The notes beneath the pieces are model-generated. The model had not been told where the DNA came from. It searched no databases and worked only from the letters and a program-made list of their open reading frames with translations. The translations under genes and the position numbers were made by a program. A DNA stretch of 64,000 bases, taken from assembly GCF_017833255.1 (NCBI RefSeq), contig NZ_JAFIBU010000001.1, positions 4,508,501 to 4,572,500 on the forward strand, given 5' to 3'. The DNA is from Paenibacillus sp. PvR098 (GTDB taxonomy: Bacteria; Bacillota; Bacilli; Paenibacillales; NBRC-103111). Below, one piece after another: positions 33,763 through 42,729 of the stretch (position 1 is its first letter; each line of letters begins with the position of its first letter).

Positions 33763-36700
33763 ATGAAAAAGGTGAGCCGCCGGAGTTCCGGCAAAGTCAG
33801 ACCGACTCGAACGAAGCGAGTCGGTGCGTTCATTAATGAATTGAGCTGGTTGGATGAAGCGAGTACGGAGTGGACAGAAGAGGCAAGCCCTGAGGAGTCT
33901 GCCCCCGAAAGCGATCTTGAAGCGAATTCTGGTCAGGAGATCGTACCGACGGTACCATCCCCATCTCCAACTCCGTCTCCAACTCCAACTCCAACTCCAA
34001 CTCCAACTTCAACTCCATCTCCATCAAAGGGAATTTCTTCGAATGCCCTGTCCGCTTCAAGCGCTATGGTCTATACAGATGATTTGGCTAACGAGTCGGT
34101 GACGTCGGAGAAGATAGCGCGTTATGCTGTCGACGGATATAAAATTAAGCGCGGCAGCATCGGAAAGGATCATATTATCGATTATGCAATTGACGGCACG
34201 AAGCTTGCTAACGGCAGCATAACTCAACAAAAGCTGTCACCTGGGGCAGTTACAGAAGAGAATCTGGCAGTAGGTTCCGTCACCACGGACAAAATTCAGG
34301 ATCGGGCGATCAGCGGGTTGAAGCTGCAAAACAACAGCATCACGTCAGAGAAGCTGGCGGACAAAACGATCGATGCGATGAAAATCGCAGAGCACTCGAT
34401 TCATACGAAACACTTGGCCGACGAAGCGGTTACGGCTGAGCTGATTCAGAACCAATCCGTCACGTCCGACAAAATTAAAAGCGGAGCCATCCAAACCATT
34501 CATATGGCCAACGGCTCCGTCAATACGGCGAAGCTCGCCGATGGGGCGGTTACCCCGGAGAAGCTGAAGGATTTGTCTGTAACATCCGCCAAACTGGCCG
34601 ATGGGGAAATCAGTACTAGTAAATTGGCCACAGGAGCGGTGACGGAGGACAAATTGGCGCCTTGGAGCGTTGCCTCCGAGCATATCAAGCTGCATTCGAT
34701 TGTTCACGGTCATTTGACAGCAGGGCTCGTTCAAAGCGAAAACATCGCTCCAAAGCAAATTGAAGCAGGACACTTGTCTGAAGGAGCTGTGCAAGCCGTT
34801 CATCTCAAGGATGGCGTGATTACTTCCCCCAAGCTTTCCAAAGGGGCGGTACAAGGTGCGCATTTGCAGGATGGAGTTATCGATGGAAAGCACGTCCAGC
34901 AGGGTGTAATTGAAAATCGTCATCTGTCGGCTCGAGCTGTTACAGGCGATAAGCTGGCGGCATCCAGCGTTGGCGTGTCCCAACTGACAGACGGGGCGGT
35001 GACGGCGGAGAAGCTGGCGGAGCATGCTGTAAACTCCAGCAAGCTGGCTAAGGGCTCGGTGAAAGCAGAGCATTTGGTCGCCGGGACGGTAGGATCGGGA
35101 CATTTGGCCGAGAAAGCCGTGCTGACGGGACATTTGGCGGCAAAGGCGGTTGCTGTTGAGCATTTGCAGGACCGAGTCGTGACAACGGAAAAGCTTCAGG
35201 ACCGTGCGGTTACTTCAGAGAAGCTGAGCAACGGAGCGGTCTTGCAGCAGCATCTCCATGAGGGAGCCGTGCTGACCGGACACTTGTCAAACCACAGCGT
35301 AACGACCTCGAAGATATCCAGCGAATCGGTTTCAACGGATAAACTGACCAATTTGGCTGTCACAACGGCAAAGCTGGCGCATGCCAGTGTGACTCCAGAG
35401 AAAATCGGAAAGGAAGCAATACAGGCGGAGCATCTTTCTCCCGGGGCGGTTCAGCATGTGCATCTTGGCAAATCATCCGTTAGGACACAGCAATTGGAGG
35501 ATGGGGTTGTAACGACGGAGAAGCTGGCCAAAGGAGCGGTTACCGGGCTTCAGCTTGCTGAGGGTGCGGTGCGCTCCTCTAACCTGGCCGAAGGTGCAGT
35601 AGACGGCAGCCGGCTCGCTCCGGGGTCTGTATCGACCGAGCATCTGAGACAGGGGGCGGTCGGGGCATGGCAGCTCGCCACCGATGCGGTGGGTGAAGCT
35701 CAATTAAGGATTCAGGCAGTGACTACCGAGAAGCTGGCGCTCGGCGCAGTAGATGCCAGACGATTGGCCGCAGGCTCCGTTGCATCGGAGCACCTGAGCT
35801 CTGGCTGCATCGCATCGGGGCACATCGCCGCTGAAGCGATAGGCGAAGGGCACCTGGGGCCCCAAGCGGTGACAACGGAGAAGCTGGCGCCTGGTGCGGT
35901 AGATGGCAGCCGTCTGGCGGAGGGGGCCGTTGTGTCGGAGCACCTGGCCTCCGGCGCCGTCGGATCGGTACAGCTTGCTTTTGGATCGGTCAGCGAAGTG
36001 CACTTGCAGCCGCAGGCGGTGACGAAGGAGAAGCTTGCGCGCGGTGCGGTGGATGGCAGCCGGTTGGCTGCAGATTCCATAGCGGCGAAGCATCTGACCT
36101 TGGGCTCCGTTGGTTCGGAGCACCTAAGGGAAGAATCGGTAGGCGAAGCGCACCTTCATCCGGGGGCGGTGACGGCGGAGAAGCTGGCGCCCGGCGCGGT
36201 AGTCGGCAGCCGGTTGGCCGCAGCCAGCGTTGCATCGGAGCACCTGAACCCGGGCTGCGTCGAGTTCGAACACCTAAGGGAAGAATCGGTAGGTGAAGTG
36301 CAGTTGCAGCCGCAGTCGGTCACAACGGAGAAGCTGGCGTCCGGTGCCGTAGACAGCAGCCGGCTGGCTGCTGGCAGCGTCGCATCGGAGCACCTGTCCT
36401 CGTGCAGCGTTGAATATGAACACCTGGCCGAAGAATCGGTAGGTGAAGTGCACTTGCAGCCGCAGGCGGTGACGAAGGAGAAGATTGCACGCGGTGCGGT
36501 AGACGGAAGCCGGTTGGCGGCAGAATCGGTTACGGCGAAGCATCTGACCCCGGGCTCGGTTTTTTCAGAGCATCTTGCTGCAGGAACGGTAGGCGAAGAT
36601 CAGCTTCAACCGGAGGCGGTAACGGCGGAAAAGCTGGCATGCGGTGCGGTGGTTGGCAGCCGGTTGGCAGCGGGCTCTATCGTATCAGAGCACCTGACTG

Positions 36701-38058
36701 TAGGCTCCGTTGATTCAGAGCATCTGATCCCAGGTTCCGTCGGCTCGGCTCAACTGGCGGAAGGATCGGTAGGCGAAGTGCAGCTGAGTCCGGAGGCGGT
36801 GACCACAGAGAAACTGGCCCCAAGTGCGGTAGATGGCCGTCGTCTGGCAGTCGGATCGGTCACCTCGGAGCATCTGACCCCGGGCTCGGTTGGCTCGGAG
36901 CATCTGGCCGAAGAATCGGTAGGTGAAACACAGCTCCAGCCGGGAGCAGTGACGGCGGAGAAGCTGGCGCCCGGAGCGGTGGTCGGAAGCCGGCTCGCGG
37001 CGGGCTCGATTGAAGCGGATCATCTGACTCCAGGCTCCGTAGAATCGGAGCACCTAAGGGAAGAATCGGTAGGCGAAGCACATCTGGGGTCGGGTGCAGT
37101 AACGACGGAGAAGCTGGCGCCCGGTGCAGTAGATGGCAGCCGTCTGGCGGCGGGCTCCATCGCATCAGAGCACCTGACTCCGGGGGCCGTGAGATCGAAG
37201 CACCTGGCCGTAGACGCGGTGGGTGAGGCGCAGTTGAGGCCGCACGCGGTGACGACGGAGAAGCTGGCTCCTAGTGCGGTAGACGCGAGCCGTCTGGCAG
37301 CAGGCTCCGTGTTAGCGAAGCACTTAGGCGATGGATCCATTGATGGAATGCATATTAAGCAGGAAACGATTTCCGGCTATCATCTGATCCCGGGAACCCT
37401 CTCTCTGCTGCACCTCGAACCCGAGCTTCAATCTCTGCTGAGCGGACTGTCAATCAAAAAAGCGCTTCGGGTGACGAGTGCCCCTGCTGACACGGATTTG
37501 GTCAGGGAAGCGGCTGCATATCTGGTGGGAGATGCGGATGCAGCGTCTGAGACGGAAGAAACGGCGGAACTGATGGAACCAGCCGGGGACGAGGAATCCT
37601 CAAGGGGTACCGCGGTAACAGCTCTGCTGGAACTTGCCGCAGAGCCCTACGTTGAAGCGATCACGGAGCCGGCAGAGGAACTGGATAACGATAAAATCGT
37701 CCTGCACTCGATTTCAGAGGATACTCTGACGGTCTTCGATAGTAAGGACGTCGGATTGCATCCTGAGCCTATCCTGCATGCAGAGGCCAGCTTACGGATG
37801 ACCAATGCACAGCTATTTGGTCTAAGCAGCTTCTCTTTGCCCGCAGAATCGGAAAGTGTCACCGTTGAGGTAACCTTCGAAAGGGCGTATGCTGACGAAA
37901 ACTATGTTCTCGTTGGTACGACGAGTCACCCGGGCTGTTATGCCGTGATCCAAAGCAAGCAAGCAGACTGTGCAGTTATTGAAGTCGTACGATGCAAATC
38001 TTCAGAAGAGCTTCAAGGGTCTGTCAACTGGATTGCCATCGGCGTCGCATATGAATAA
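33763..38058 (+). CDS. Giant decapeptide-repeat protein, putative spore-surface fibre
   Basis: The 1431-residue protein has five parts. Residues 1-20 are basic, about 21-62 acidic, and 65-88 a Pro/Thr/Ser linker. Residues 112-1221 are exactly 111 tandem decapeptides with no break, pattern [AS]-[VI]-x3-[KHQR]-[LI]-x2-G. A non-repetitive acidic then beta-rich domain of about 210 residues ends with VNWIAIGVAYE, which fits what I recall as the Paenibacillus WIAG-tail domain. There is no signal peptide. A hydrophobic residue every five positions suggests a beta-solenoid or trimeric beta-fibre. AGGAGG precedes the ATG, and a sigma-K-like promoter lies upstream. Its neighbours are glycosyltransferases, so it may be glycosylated. 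Confidence 0.88.
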   Translation: MKKVSRRSSGKVRPTRTKRVGAFINELSWLDEASTEWTEEASPEESAPESDLEANSGQEIVPTVPSPSPTPSPTPTPTPTPTSTPSPSKGISSNALSASSAMVYTDDLANESVTSEKIARYAVDGYKIKRGSIGKDHIIDYAIDGTKLANGSITQQKLSPGAVTEENLAVGSVTTDKIQDRAISGLKLQNNSITSEKLADKTIDAMKIAEHSIHTKHLADEAVTAELIQNQSVTSDKIKSGAIQTIHMANGSVNTAKLADGAVTPEKLKDLSVTSAKLADGEISTSKLATGAVTEDKLAPWSVASEHIKLHSIVHGHLTAGLVQSENIAPKQIEAGHLSEGAVQAVHLKDGVITSPKLSKGAVQGAHLQDGVIDGKHVQQGVIENRHLSARAVTGDKLAASSVGVSQLTDGAVTAEKLAEHAVNSSKLAKGSVKAEHLVAGTVGSGHLAEKAVLTGHLAAKAVAVEHLQDRVVTTEKLQDRAVTSEKLSNGAVLQQHLHEGAVLTGHLSNHSVTTSKISSESVSTDKLTNLAVTTAKLAHASVTPEKIGKEAIQAEHLSPGAVQHVHLGKSSVRTQQLEDGVVTTEKLAKGAVTGLQLAEGAVRSSNLAEGAVDGSRLAPGSVSTEHLRQGAVGAWQLATDAVGEAQLRIQAVTTEKLALGAVDARRLAAGSVASEHLSSGCIASGHIAAEAIGEGHLGPQAVTTEKLAPGAVDGSRLAEGAVVSEHLASGAVGSVQLAFGSVSEVHLQPQAVTKEKLARGAVDGSRLAADSIAAKHLTLGSVGSEHLREESVGEAHLHPGAVTAEKLAPGAVVGSRLAAASVASEHLNPGCVEFEHLREESVGEVQLQPQSVTTEKLASGAVDSSRLAAGSVASEHLSSCSVEYEHLAEESVGEVHLQPQAVTKEKIARGAVDGSRLAAESVTAKHLTPGSVFSEHLAAGTVGEDQLQPEAVTAEKLACGAVVGSRLAAGSIVSEHLTVGSVDSEHLIPGSVGSAQLAEGSVGEVQLSPEAVTTEKLAPSAVDGRRLAVGSVTSEHLTPGSVGSEHLAEESVGETQLQPGAVTAEKLAPGAVVGSRLAAGSIEADHLTPGSVESEHLREESVGEAHLGSGAVTTEKLAPGAVDGSRLAAGSIASEHLTPGAVRSKHLAVDAVGEAQLRPHAVTTEKLAPSAVDASRLAAGSVLAKHLGDGSIDGMHIKQETISGYHLIPGTLSLLHLEPELQSLLSGLSIKKALRVTSAPADTDLVREAAAYLVGDADAASETEETAELMEPAGDEESSRGTAVTALLELAAEPYVEAITEPAEELDNDKIVLHSISEDTLTVFDSKDVGLHPEPILHAEASLRMTNAQLFGLSSFSLPAESESVTVEVTFERAYADENYVLVGTTSHPGCYAVIQSKQADCAVIEVVRCKSSEELQGSVNWIAIGVAYE
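33955..34025 (+). repeat. CCAACT/CCATCT hexanucleotide microsatellite
   Basis: Tandem hexamers encode the Pro-Thr/Pro-Ser linker of the repeat protein. A repeat-number change would alter linker length in steps of two residues without shifting the frame. Confidence 0.9.
34096..37425 (+). repeat. 111 tandem 30-base (decapeptide) repeats
   Basis: I divided the reading frame into consecutive ten-residue units from Ser112 to Glu1221. Every unit keeps a hydrophobic residue at positions 2 and 7. Early units vary; later ones are nearly identical. Long antisense frames across this stretch arise from the periodicity. Confidence 0.95.
35686..37365 (+). repeat. Higher-order 150-base (50-residue) super-repeat
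   Basis: Decapeptides 54-109 fall into eleven copies of a five-unit block whose units begin roughly SVGE, AVTTEKLAPG, AVDGSRLAAG, SVASEHL and SVGSEHL. One copy carries a single extra decapeptide (SVGSAQLAEG, unit 89). This points to recent amplification by unequal recombination. Confidence 0.9.
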
Positions 38059-38070
38059 ACCGACAAAGGC

Positions 38071-38103
38071 TAAAGGCTTGTTCCCGGAGGGAGCAAGCCT
38101 TTA
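38071..38103 (+). terminator. Terminator of the decapeptide-repeat gene
   Basis: TAAAGGCTTG and CAAGCCTTTA pair, with an inner TTCCC/GGGAG. The T tail is short, and no other signal is seen before 38331. Confidence 0.65.
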
Positions 38104-38331
38104 ATACATATCGGCTGCATCATGGTTTGGGATCGGCCTACCTCAGCTTAATGTCGGCCCTACATGATAAACGTCCATAATGCGTACAAGGATGATGCAT
38201 ATCATATCAGCATAGATCGATATGCACTCCTTTCGGAAGGGCAGCCCGTGACAGGGATTGTCCTTGGGCACGGAAGTCACTTGGAACGGAATGGCGATTC
38301 CGCTTTTAGAGGAGGGTAGGGAAAATCACCG

Positions 38332-39183
38332 ATGAGAATTCTAGTCATAGACGGTCATGCATTGGCTGGCGGAATGGTATTTCAGTACTTATCTGAACAC
38401 ACGCAGCATGAGCTTTTTTTCACAAGTCGGGAGAAAGAACATCGTCCGTACAGTCTTTATCTCGATGCCAAAGATCCTGTAATGGTTGAAAAATTAGTCG
38501 AAGTGATTCGTCCTCACATCATCATCAACAGTATCGGGCTCATTAACGATCTAGCCAGACAGCAAGAAATTGATGCTTATCGCATTAACGGACTGCTGCC
38601 TCAGCAATTGGCTGACTTGGCGGACCGGCAGAAATCGAGACTGATTCATCTGAGCACAGACAGTGTCTTTCTTGGTGACCGCGGCTCTTATGAAGAACGG
38701 CATGTTCCCGACGGGAACACCGTCTATGCCAAGACGAGATCGCTTGGAGAGGTAAGGCGCGCTCCCCATCTTACTATACGTACTTCTCTGCTGGGTCCGG
38801 ATCTAGACAACCCTTGCTGTGGATTATTAAGCTGGTTTCTGAAACAAAGAGGAAGCGTGAGGGGATTTGTAAGTGTTCCTTGGAACGGCATTACTACACT
38901 GGAATTGGCCAAGTTTGTCCATGATATTATTGATCGGCCCAAAGCGCTGAGCGGGATCGTCCATTTAGCCTCAGAGGAGAAAATCAATAAATACGAGCTG
39001 CTGGAGCAGCTGCGAACGATTTTTCATATACAAGGCGTTGTGATTCAACCCGATGATGCTATTACACTGGATCGCACGCTAAAATGTACACGCAAGGATC
39101 TGGATTATGTCATTCCGCGCCATCATCAAATGCTGCGTGAGCTTTACCAGTGGATGGTCAGTCACGGTTTATCCGGACGCTGA
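38332..39183 (+). CDS. RmlD-like SDR, nucleotide-sugar reductase/epimerase family
   Basis: This 283-residue extended-SDR protein has an N-terminal Rossmann fold with an altered glycine motif (IDGHALAGG). NSIGLIN, the substrate-side LIHLSTDSVFLGDRGSYEE block, and RTSLLG match dTDP-4-dehydrorhamnose reductase relatives. The catalytic pair reads VYAKTRSLGE, so the expected Lys four after Tyr is Arg. The probable role is making or modifying a nucleotide sugar for the neighbouring transferases; the product cannot be named. The gene begins 273 bases after the repeat gene. Confidence 0.78.
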   Translation: MRILVIDGHALAGGMVFQYLSEHTQHELFFTSREKEHRPYSLYLDAKDPVMVEKLVEVIRPHIIINSIGLINDLARQQEIDAYRINGLLPQQLADLADRQKSRLIHLSTDSVFLGDRGSYEERHVPDGNTVYAKTRSLGEVRRAPHLTIRTSLLGPDLDNPCCGLLSWFLKQRGSVRGFVSVPWNGITTLELAKFVHDIIDRPKALSGIVHLASEEKINKYELLEQLRTIFHIQGVVIQPDDAITLDRTLKCTRKDLDYVIPRHHQMLRELYQWMVSHGLSGR

Positions 39184-39343
39184 GAGATCGGCGTCTTTTT
39201 GCTTTTTATGAAGAGGACAACGATGCAATGACTCTATGTAAAGGAATGGCGGAGGAGGTAGGGAGACGAGCTGCGCCGCCATTCCCATGGATGGAAGCCG
39301 CCCTGGAACAGGTACGGAAAAACCATGGTTAAAGATCGTTTCG

Positions 39344-40462
39344 CTACTTGTTGTGTGATTGTACTTTCCTGCATTGGGCGAGCAGATACTTTGCATAAGC
39401 CATGGGGTTCTCATAAGTGGCTTTCCATTCTTCCAGCATACCGGCTTCCCGAAAACTGTACCGCTGGTCCTTTCCATTGCATTCAATAAACAAGGGATTA
39501 CCGTCCGCCGTTATGCCGATATCCAGCCCCAAGTCGGCCAAATCCGGTAGGTTGTTCCCCAGATGAGAAGCTATCCTTAGCGAAAAATCATATATATTCT
39601 TGATCACTTTTTTCTGCTTTAGACGGGGGTATTCCTCCTGTAAAATGTCCTCCAGCCGATGAACCTTGCCTCCTTGGGCTACATTGGTCAAGAAACAGCT
39701 TTTAGAAGCCACTTTGGCCACATATCCCGTGATCTGCCATTCGCCTGAAACTCCCTTTTGTACAGATACCCGTAGATCGAAGGGGCGCCCCTTGTAGGTT
39801 GCCAGGGGCAGGCACTGCTGGACGATATATTTCCCCTTTAGAAGTCTGCGCCGCAGGATCCGGGGCAGTCTGGAGCCGCTGAATTTAGCCGTACGCCAGG
39901 CTTTGTTGCGTACGCTGAGCGTGACCGGATACTCTAAGCTCCAACCGGTTGGGGTGCGGTCCAGCTTCATCACCCCTCGTCCTATGCTGCTTTTATTCGG
40001 CTTAACGATGATAGAATCGAACAATTTCATCAGGCTTCTTACATTCGCCGGGGTGGCTCGGCAAGTCCGCGGCAAATGGGGAATGAAAGCGGGGTCTGCC
40101 ATGAGCAGATTGTGAATGGTTAGCTTGCCGTAGCGGTTCCAGCGATTAAACAGCTGCTTCCCTTCACCCGCCCAAGATTGGAGCTTGCGGAACTCCCGTA
40201 TGCCGGGATAAATAGCGCGATTATGAATAACTTGCGGCGAAGGAATGGTCGTTAAAACAAACTTGCCGTCGGTGGATTTGACATAAGCCTTCACATGAGC
40301 CCTTCCCGCCTTAACATCGTGAATACGAAAAAAGCATGGCGTAAAGCCGAATCTCTTGCCCGCCTCTACGTAAAAATCAACCCTCTCGTGTTTTGTTTTT
40401 CCTGTAGGTATTCTACAGTGCAGCTTATCATTGACGAGGATGCCCACGTAGGGAGGTAGCAT
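39344..40462 (-). CDS. YheC/YheD-family ATP-grasp protein (spore-coat associated)
   Basis: This 372-residue protein has the YheC/D N-terminal region (MLPPYVGILVND) and an ATP-grasp core. Visible motifs are IVKPNKSSIGRGVMKL, FDLRVSVQKGVSGEWQITGYVAKVA, and the metal-binding ADLGLDIGITADGNPLFIECNGKDQR. B. subtilis YheC and YheD are sporulation proteins, YheD forming rings around the forespore. The reaction is unknown, though ATP-grasp enzymes ligate a carboxylate to an amine or thiol. The ATG at 40462 has AAAGGAG 8 bases upstream. It is the only minus-strand gene inside the glycosyltransferase block. Confidence 0.85.
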   Translation of the reverse strand: MLPPYVGILVNDKLHCRIPTGKTKHERVDFYVEAGKRFGFTPCFFRIHDVKAGRAHVKAYVKSTDGKFVLTTIPSPQVIHNRAIYPGIREFRKLQSWAGEGKQLFNRWNRYGKLTIHNLLMADPAFIPHLPRTCRATPANVRSLMKLFDSIIVKPNKSSIGRGVMKLDRTPTGWSLEYPVTLSVRNKAWRTAKFSGSRLPRILRRRLLKGKYIVQQCLPLATYKGRPFDLRVSVQKGVSGEWQITGYVAKVASKSCFLTNVAQGGKVHRLEDILQEEYPRLKQKKVIKNIYDFSLRIASHLGNNLPDLADLGLDIGITADGNPLFIECNGKDQRYSFREAGMLEEWKATYENPMAYAKYLLAQCRKVQSHNK

Positions 40463-40618
40463 GGCACTCACTCCTTTGTCCTAAGAATCGGACTTCATTT
40501 GACCTTACAGTATATGTAACAGAAGGAAAGGGGGTTTGGACAGGTGACGTGGGCATTCAACGGGATGTCTGCCTGCACTGGTCATAAGCCAATTTTTAAA
40601 AGGAGAGGTTATTGGTCT

Positions 40619-40717
40619 ATGTCCATAACCACCCCGGCGCATATCCTTTTAGGAGTAGTTCTTTTGTGCATAGTGAATTTGTCCATTTCAAGTTATGCTG
40701 AAGGATGGTGGCTCTAA
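40619..40717 (+). CDS. Small hydrophobic 32-residue peptide, coupled to galU
   Basis: A 32-codon frame begins at ATG 40619 after AAGGAGAGG and ends with a TAA whose last base starts the galU ATG (TAATG). The peptide has one hydrophobic segment (HILLGVVLLCIVNLSI) with few charges, so it could be a small membrane protein. Strong ribosome binding and the exact overlap argue for translation, perhaps only to couple galU translation. No family is recognised. Confidence 0.4.
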   Translation: MSITTPAHILLGVVLLCIVNLSISSYAEGWWL

Positions 40718-41616
40718 TGAAGGTCCGAAAAGCAATTATTCCGGCTGCTGGTTTGGGTACCCGCTTTCTTCCGGCTACCAAAGCCATGCCGAAAGAAATG
40801 CTTCCTATTATTGATAAGCCGACGATTCAATTCATTGTGGAGGAGGCGGTGGCTTCCGGTATTGAAGATATCATCATCGTGACCGGCAAGGGCAAGCGGT
40901 CGATTGAGGATCATTTTGATGCCGCCTTCGAGCTAGAGTATCATCTTCTCCAAAAAGGCAAGGTGGAGCTTCACCAGAAAGTGCAGGAGCCCTCTCGCAT
41001 GATCGATATCCATTATATTCGCCAAAAAGAGCCGATGGGCTTGGGGCACGCGATCTGGTGCGCCAGAAAATTTATCAAGGACGAACCGTTTGCCGTGCTG
41101 CTTGGAGATACCTTTGTGCAAGGAGAGCGCCCTTGCTTAAAGCAGATGATGGATTACTACGATCGCTATAAAACGTCGATCATCGGTGTGCAGCCTGTGA
41201 AGGAAAGCAAAGTGTCCAGTTATGGCATCATCGACGGGCAGCATATGCACGACCACTTCTATGCGATTACCCGTCTTATAGAAAAGCCGAAGCCGGAGGA
41301 TGCGCCTTCAAATTTGGCGATGATTGGAAGATATATTCTGACACCCACGATCTTCCCTATTCTGGAGCATCAAGAAGCGGGATTCGGACAGGAAATTCAA
41401 TTGACCGATGCCATCTCTAGGCTGAACGAGCTAGAAGCCGTCTATGCCTGTGAGATTGACGGCGTATGGCATGATGTTGGCGATCAGGCCGGATATGTCC
41501 GAACGATGCTTGCCATTGCCGCACAACGGGACGATATCAAAGAGCAGCTGTTTGAGCTTCTGCCAACGCTGTTAAAGCAGCGGGAAGGAAGGAGCGGGGA
41601 CTTCGATGACGATTGA
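40717..41616 (+). CDS. galU: UTP-glucose-1-phosphate uridylyltransferase
   Basis: The enzyme makes UDP-glucose. The 299-residue protein has the nucleotidyl-transfer motif IIPAAGLGTRFLPATKAMPKE near the start, EKP in LIEKPKPED, and VWHDVGDQAGY near the C-terminus. ATG 40717 is preferred to 40705 because AAGGATGG lies upstream of it. Placed directly before glf (11-base overlap), it probably feeds a UDP-sugar pool for the downstream transferases. It may be one of several GalU paralogues in the genome. Confidence 0.93.
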   Translation: MKVRKAIIPAAGLGTRFLPATKAMPKEMLPIIDKPTIQFIVEEAVASGIEDIIIVTGKGKRSIEDHFDAAFELEYHLLQKGKVELHQKVQEPSRMIDIHYIRQKEPMGLGHAIWCARKFIKDEPFAVLLGDTFVQGERPCLKQMMDYYDRYKTSIIGVQPVKESKVSSYGIIDGQHMHDHFYAITRLIEKPKPEDAPSNLAMIGRYILTPTIFPILEHQEAGFGQEIQLTDAISRLNELEAVYACEIDGVWHDVGDQAGYVRTMLAIAAQRDDIKEQLFELLPTLLKQREGRSGDFDDD

Positions 41617-42706
41617 TTTTTTGATCGTCGGCGCCGGGTTCTCCGGCTGCGTATTGGCACGGGAGCTGGCAGAGAAGCTTGATAAACGAGTGCTGGTCGT
41701 TGATACAAGAAATCATATCGGAGGCAATGCGTATGACTGTTATGACGATGCCGGCATTCTGATCCAGCCTTACGGACCACACATCTTTCATACCAATAGT
41801 AAAATGGTGTTTGATTATTTATCCCAATATACGGAATGGATATTATATGAACACCGTGTATTGGCTCAAGTCGATGGACGCAAGGTGCCGATACCGATTA
41901 ACCTGGACACCATCAATGAGCTTTACGGGCTTCGTTGTTCCGAGAAAGAACTCTCCGCATTCTATGATGCGGTCCGGCAACCTGTGGACCACATTACCAA
42001 TTCAGAGGACATCATCATCAGTAAAGTGGGCGTTGAGCTGTACGACAAATTTTTTAAGCACTATACCAAAAAGCAATGGGACTTGTGGCCGTCGGAGCTG
42101 GATTCCTCGGTTTGTGCAAGAATACCGGTACGGACGAACAGGGATCCCCGCTATTTCACCGACAAATATCAGGTAATGCCCAAGCGCGGATATACCCGCA
42201 TGTTCCAGAGAATCATCGATCACCCGAATATTCAGATCATGCTGCAAACGGATTATAAGCAGATTAGCAGCATCATCCCTCACCGGTATTTAATATATTC
42301 GGGTCCGATCGATACCTTCTTCGATTACAAGTTTGGCAAGCTGCCTTACCGTTCGCTGAATTTTACATTCGAAACGCTGGATCAGCCGTTATTTCAAGAA
42401 GTGGGCGTAGTGAACTATCCCATGTCCTATGATTTTACGCGAATTACCGAATTCAAGCATATCACGGGGCAGCAGCACCCAAGAACGACGATTTTGTACG
42501 AATACCCTTCGGCCGAAGGGGACCCGTATTACCCGATTCCCAGAGAAGAAAATAACCGGATCTACCAGCTGTATAAACAGGAAGCGGAGCAGCTGGAGAA
42601 CGTTTGGTTTGTCGGACGCCTTGGAACTTACAAGTACTATAATATGGACCAAGTGGTGGCGCAGGCTTTGACTTTATTTGAAAGCAAATTAAGAAACCTC
42701 CTATGA
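41606..42706 (+). CDS. glf: UDP-galactopyranose mutase
   Basis: This 366-residue flavoenzyme interconverts UDP-galactopyranose and UDP-galactofuranose. The FAD motif is FLIVGAGFSGCVLARELAE, followed by HIGGNAYD. GPHIFHTN and the substrate-site region YKQISS to YSGPIDTFFDYKFG are typical, as is the final FVGRLGTYKYYNMDQVV. The ATG follows GAAGGAAGGAG and overlaps galU by 11 bases. Its presence predicts galactofuranose in the glycan made by this cluster. No galE is seen in the window. Confidence 0.95.
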   Translation: MTIDFLIVGAGFSGCVLARELAEKLDKRVLVVDTRNHIGGNAYDCYDDAGILIQPYGPHIFHTNSKMVFDYLSQYTEWILYEHRVLAQVDGRKVPIPINLDTINELYGLRCSEKELSAFYDAVRQPVDHITNSEDIIISKVGVELYDKFFKHYTKKQWDLWPSELDSSVCARIPVRTNRDPRYFTDKYQVMPKRGYTRMFQRIIDHPNIQIMLQTDYKQISSIIPHRYLIYSGPIDTFFDYKFGKLPYRSLNFTFETLDQPLFQEVGVVNYPMSYDFTRITEFKHITGQQHPRTTILYEYPSAEGDPYYPIPREENNRIYQLYKQEAEQLENVWFVGRLGTYKYYNMDQVVAQALTLFESKLRNLL

Positions 42707-42729
42707 GCATAGGAAGGAGTGAACTGTCC

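Noticed and set aside
34345-35163. Long antisense reading frame (272 codons) and several others opposite the repeat gene
   Set aside because: They arise because the 30-base period keeps stops out of phase on the other strand. Their products are low-complexity mirror repeats, and no ribosome binding site supports them.
34096-37425. Regular 30-base repeats considered as a CRISPR array
   Set aside because: The repeats are contiguous with no spacers, vary at third positions and are translated in one frame as decapeptides. No cas gene is near.
38198-38206. CATATCATA as a sigma-K -10 before the RmlD-like gene
   Set aside because: No AC lies 16-17 bases upstream, and it is 126 bases from the start codon; a chance match is likely in this AT-rich DNA.
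39150-39332. 60-codon frame overlapping the end of the RmlD-like gene
   Set aside because: The upstream half overlaps another coding frame. The inner ATG at 39228 has only a weak ribosome binding site, and no family is recognisable.
40509-40516. CATATACT on the minus strand as a sigma-E -10 before the YheC/D gene
   Set aside because: It fits the -10 consensus in part, but no -35 could be found, so it is not listed as a promoter.
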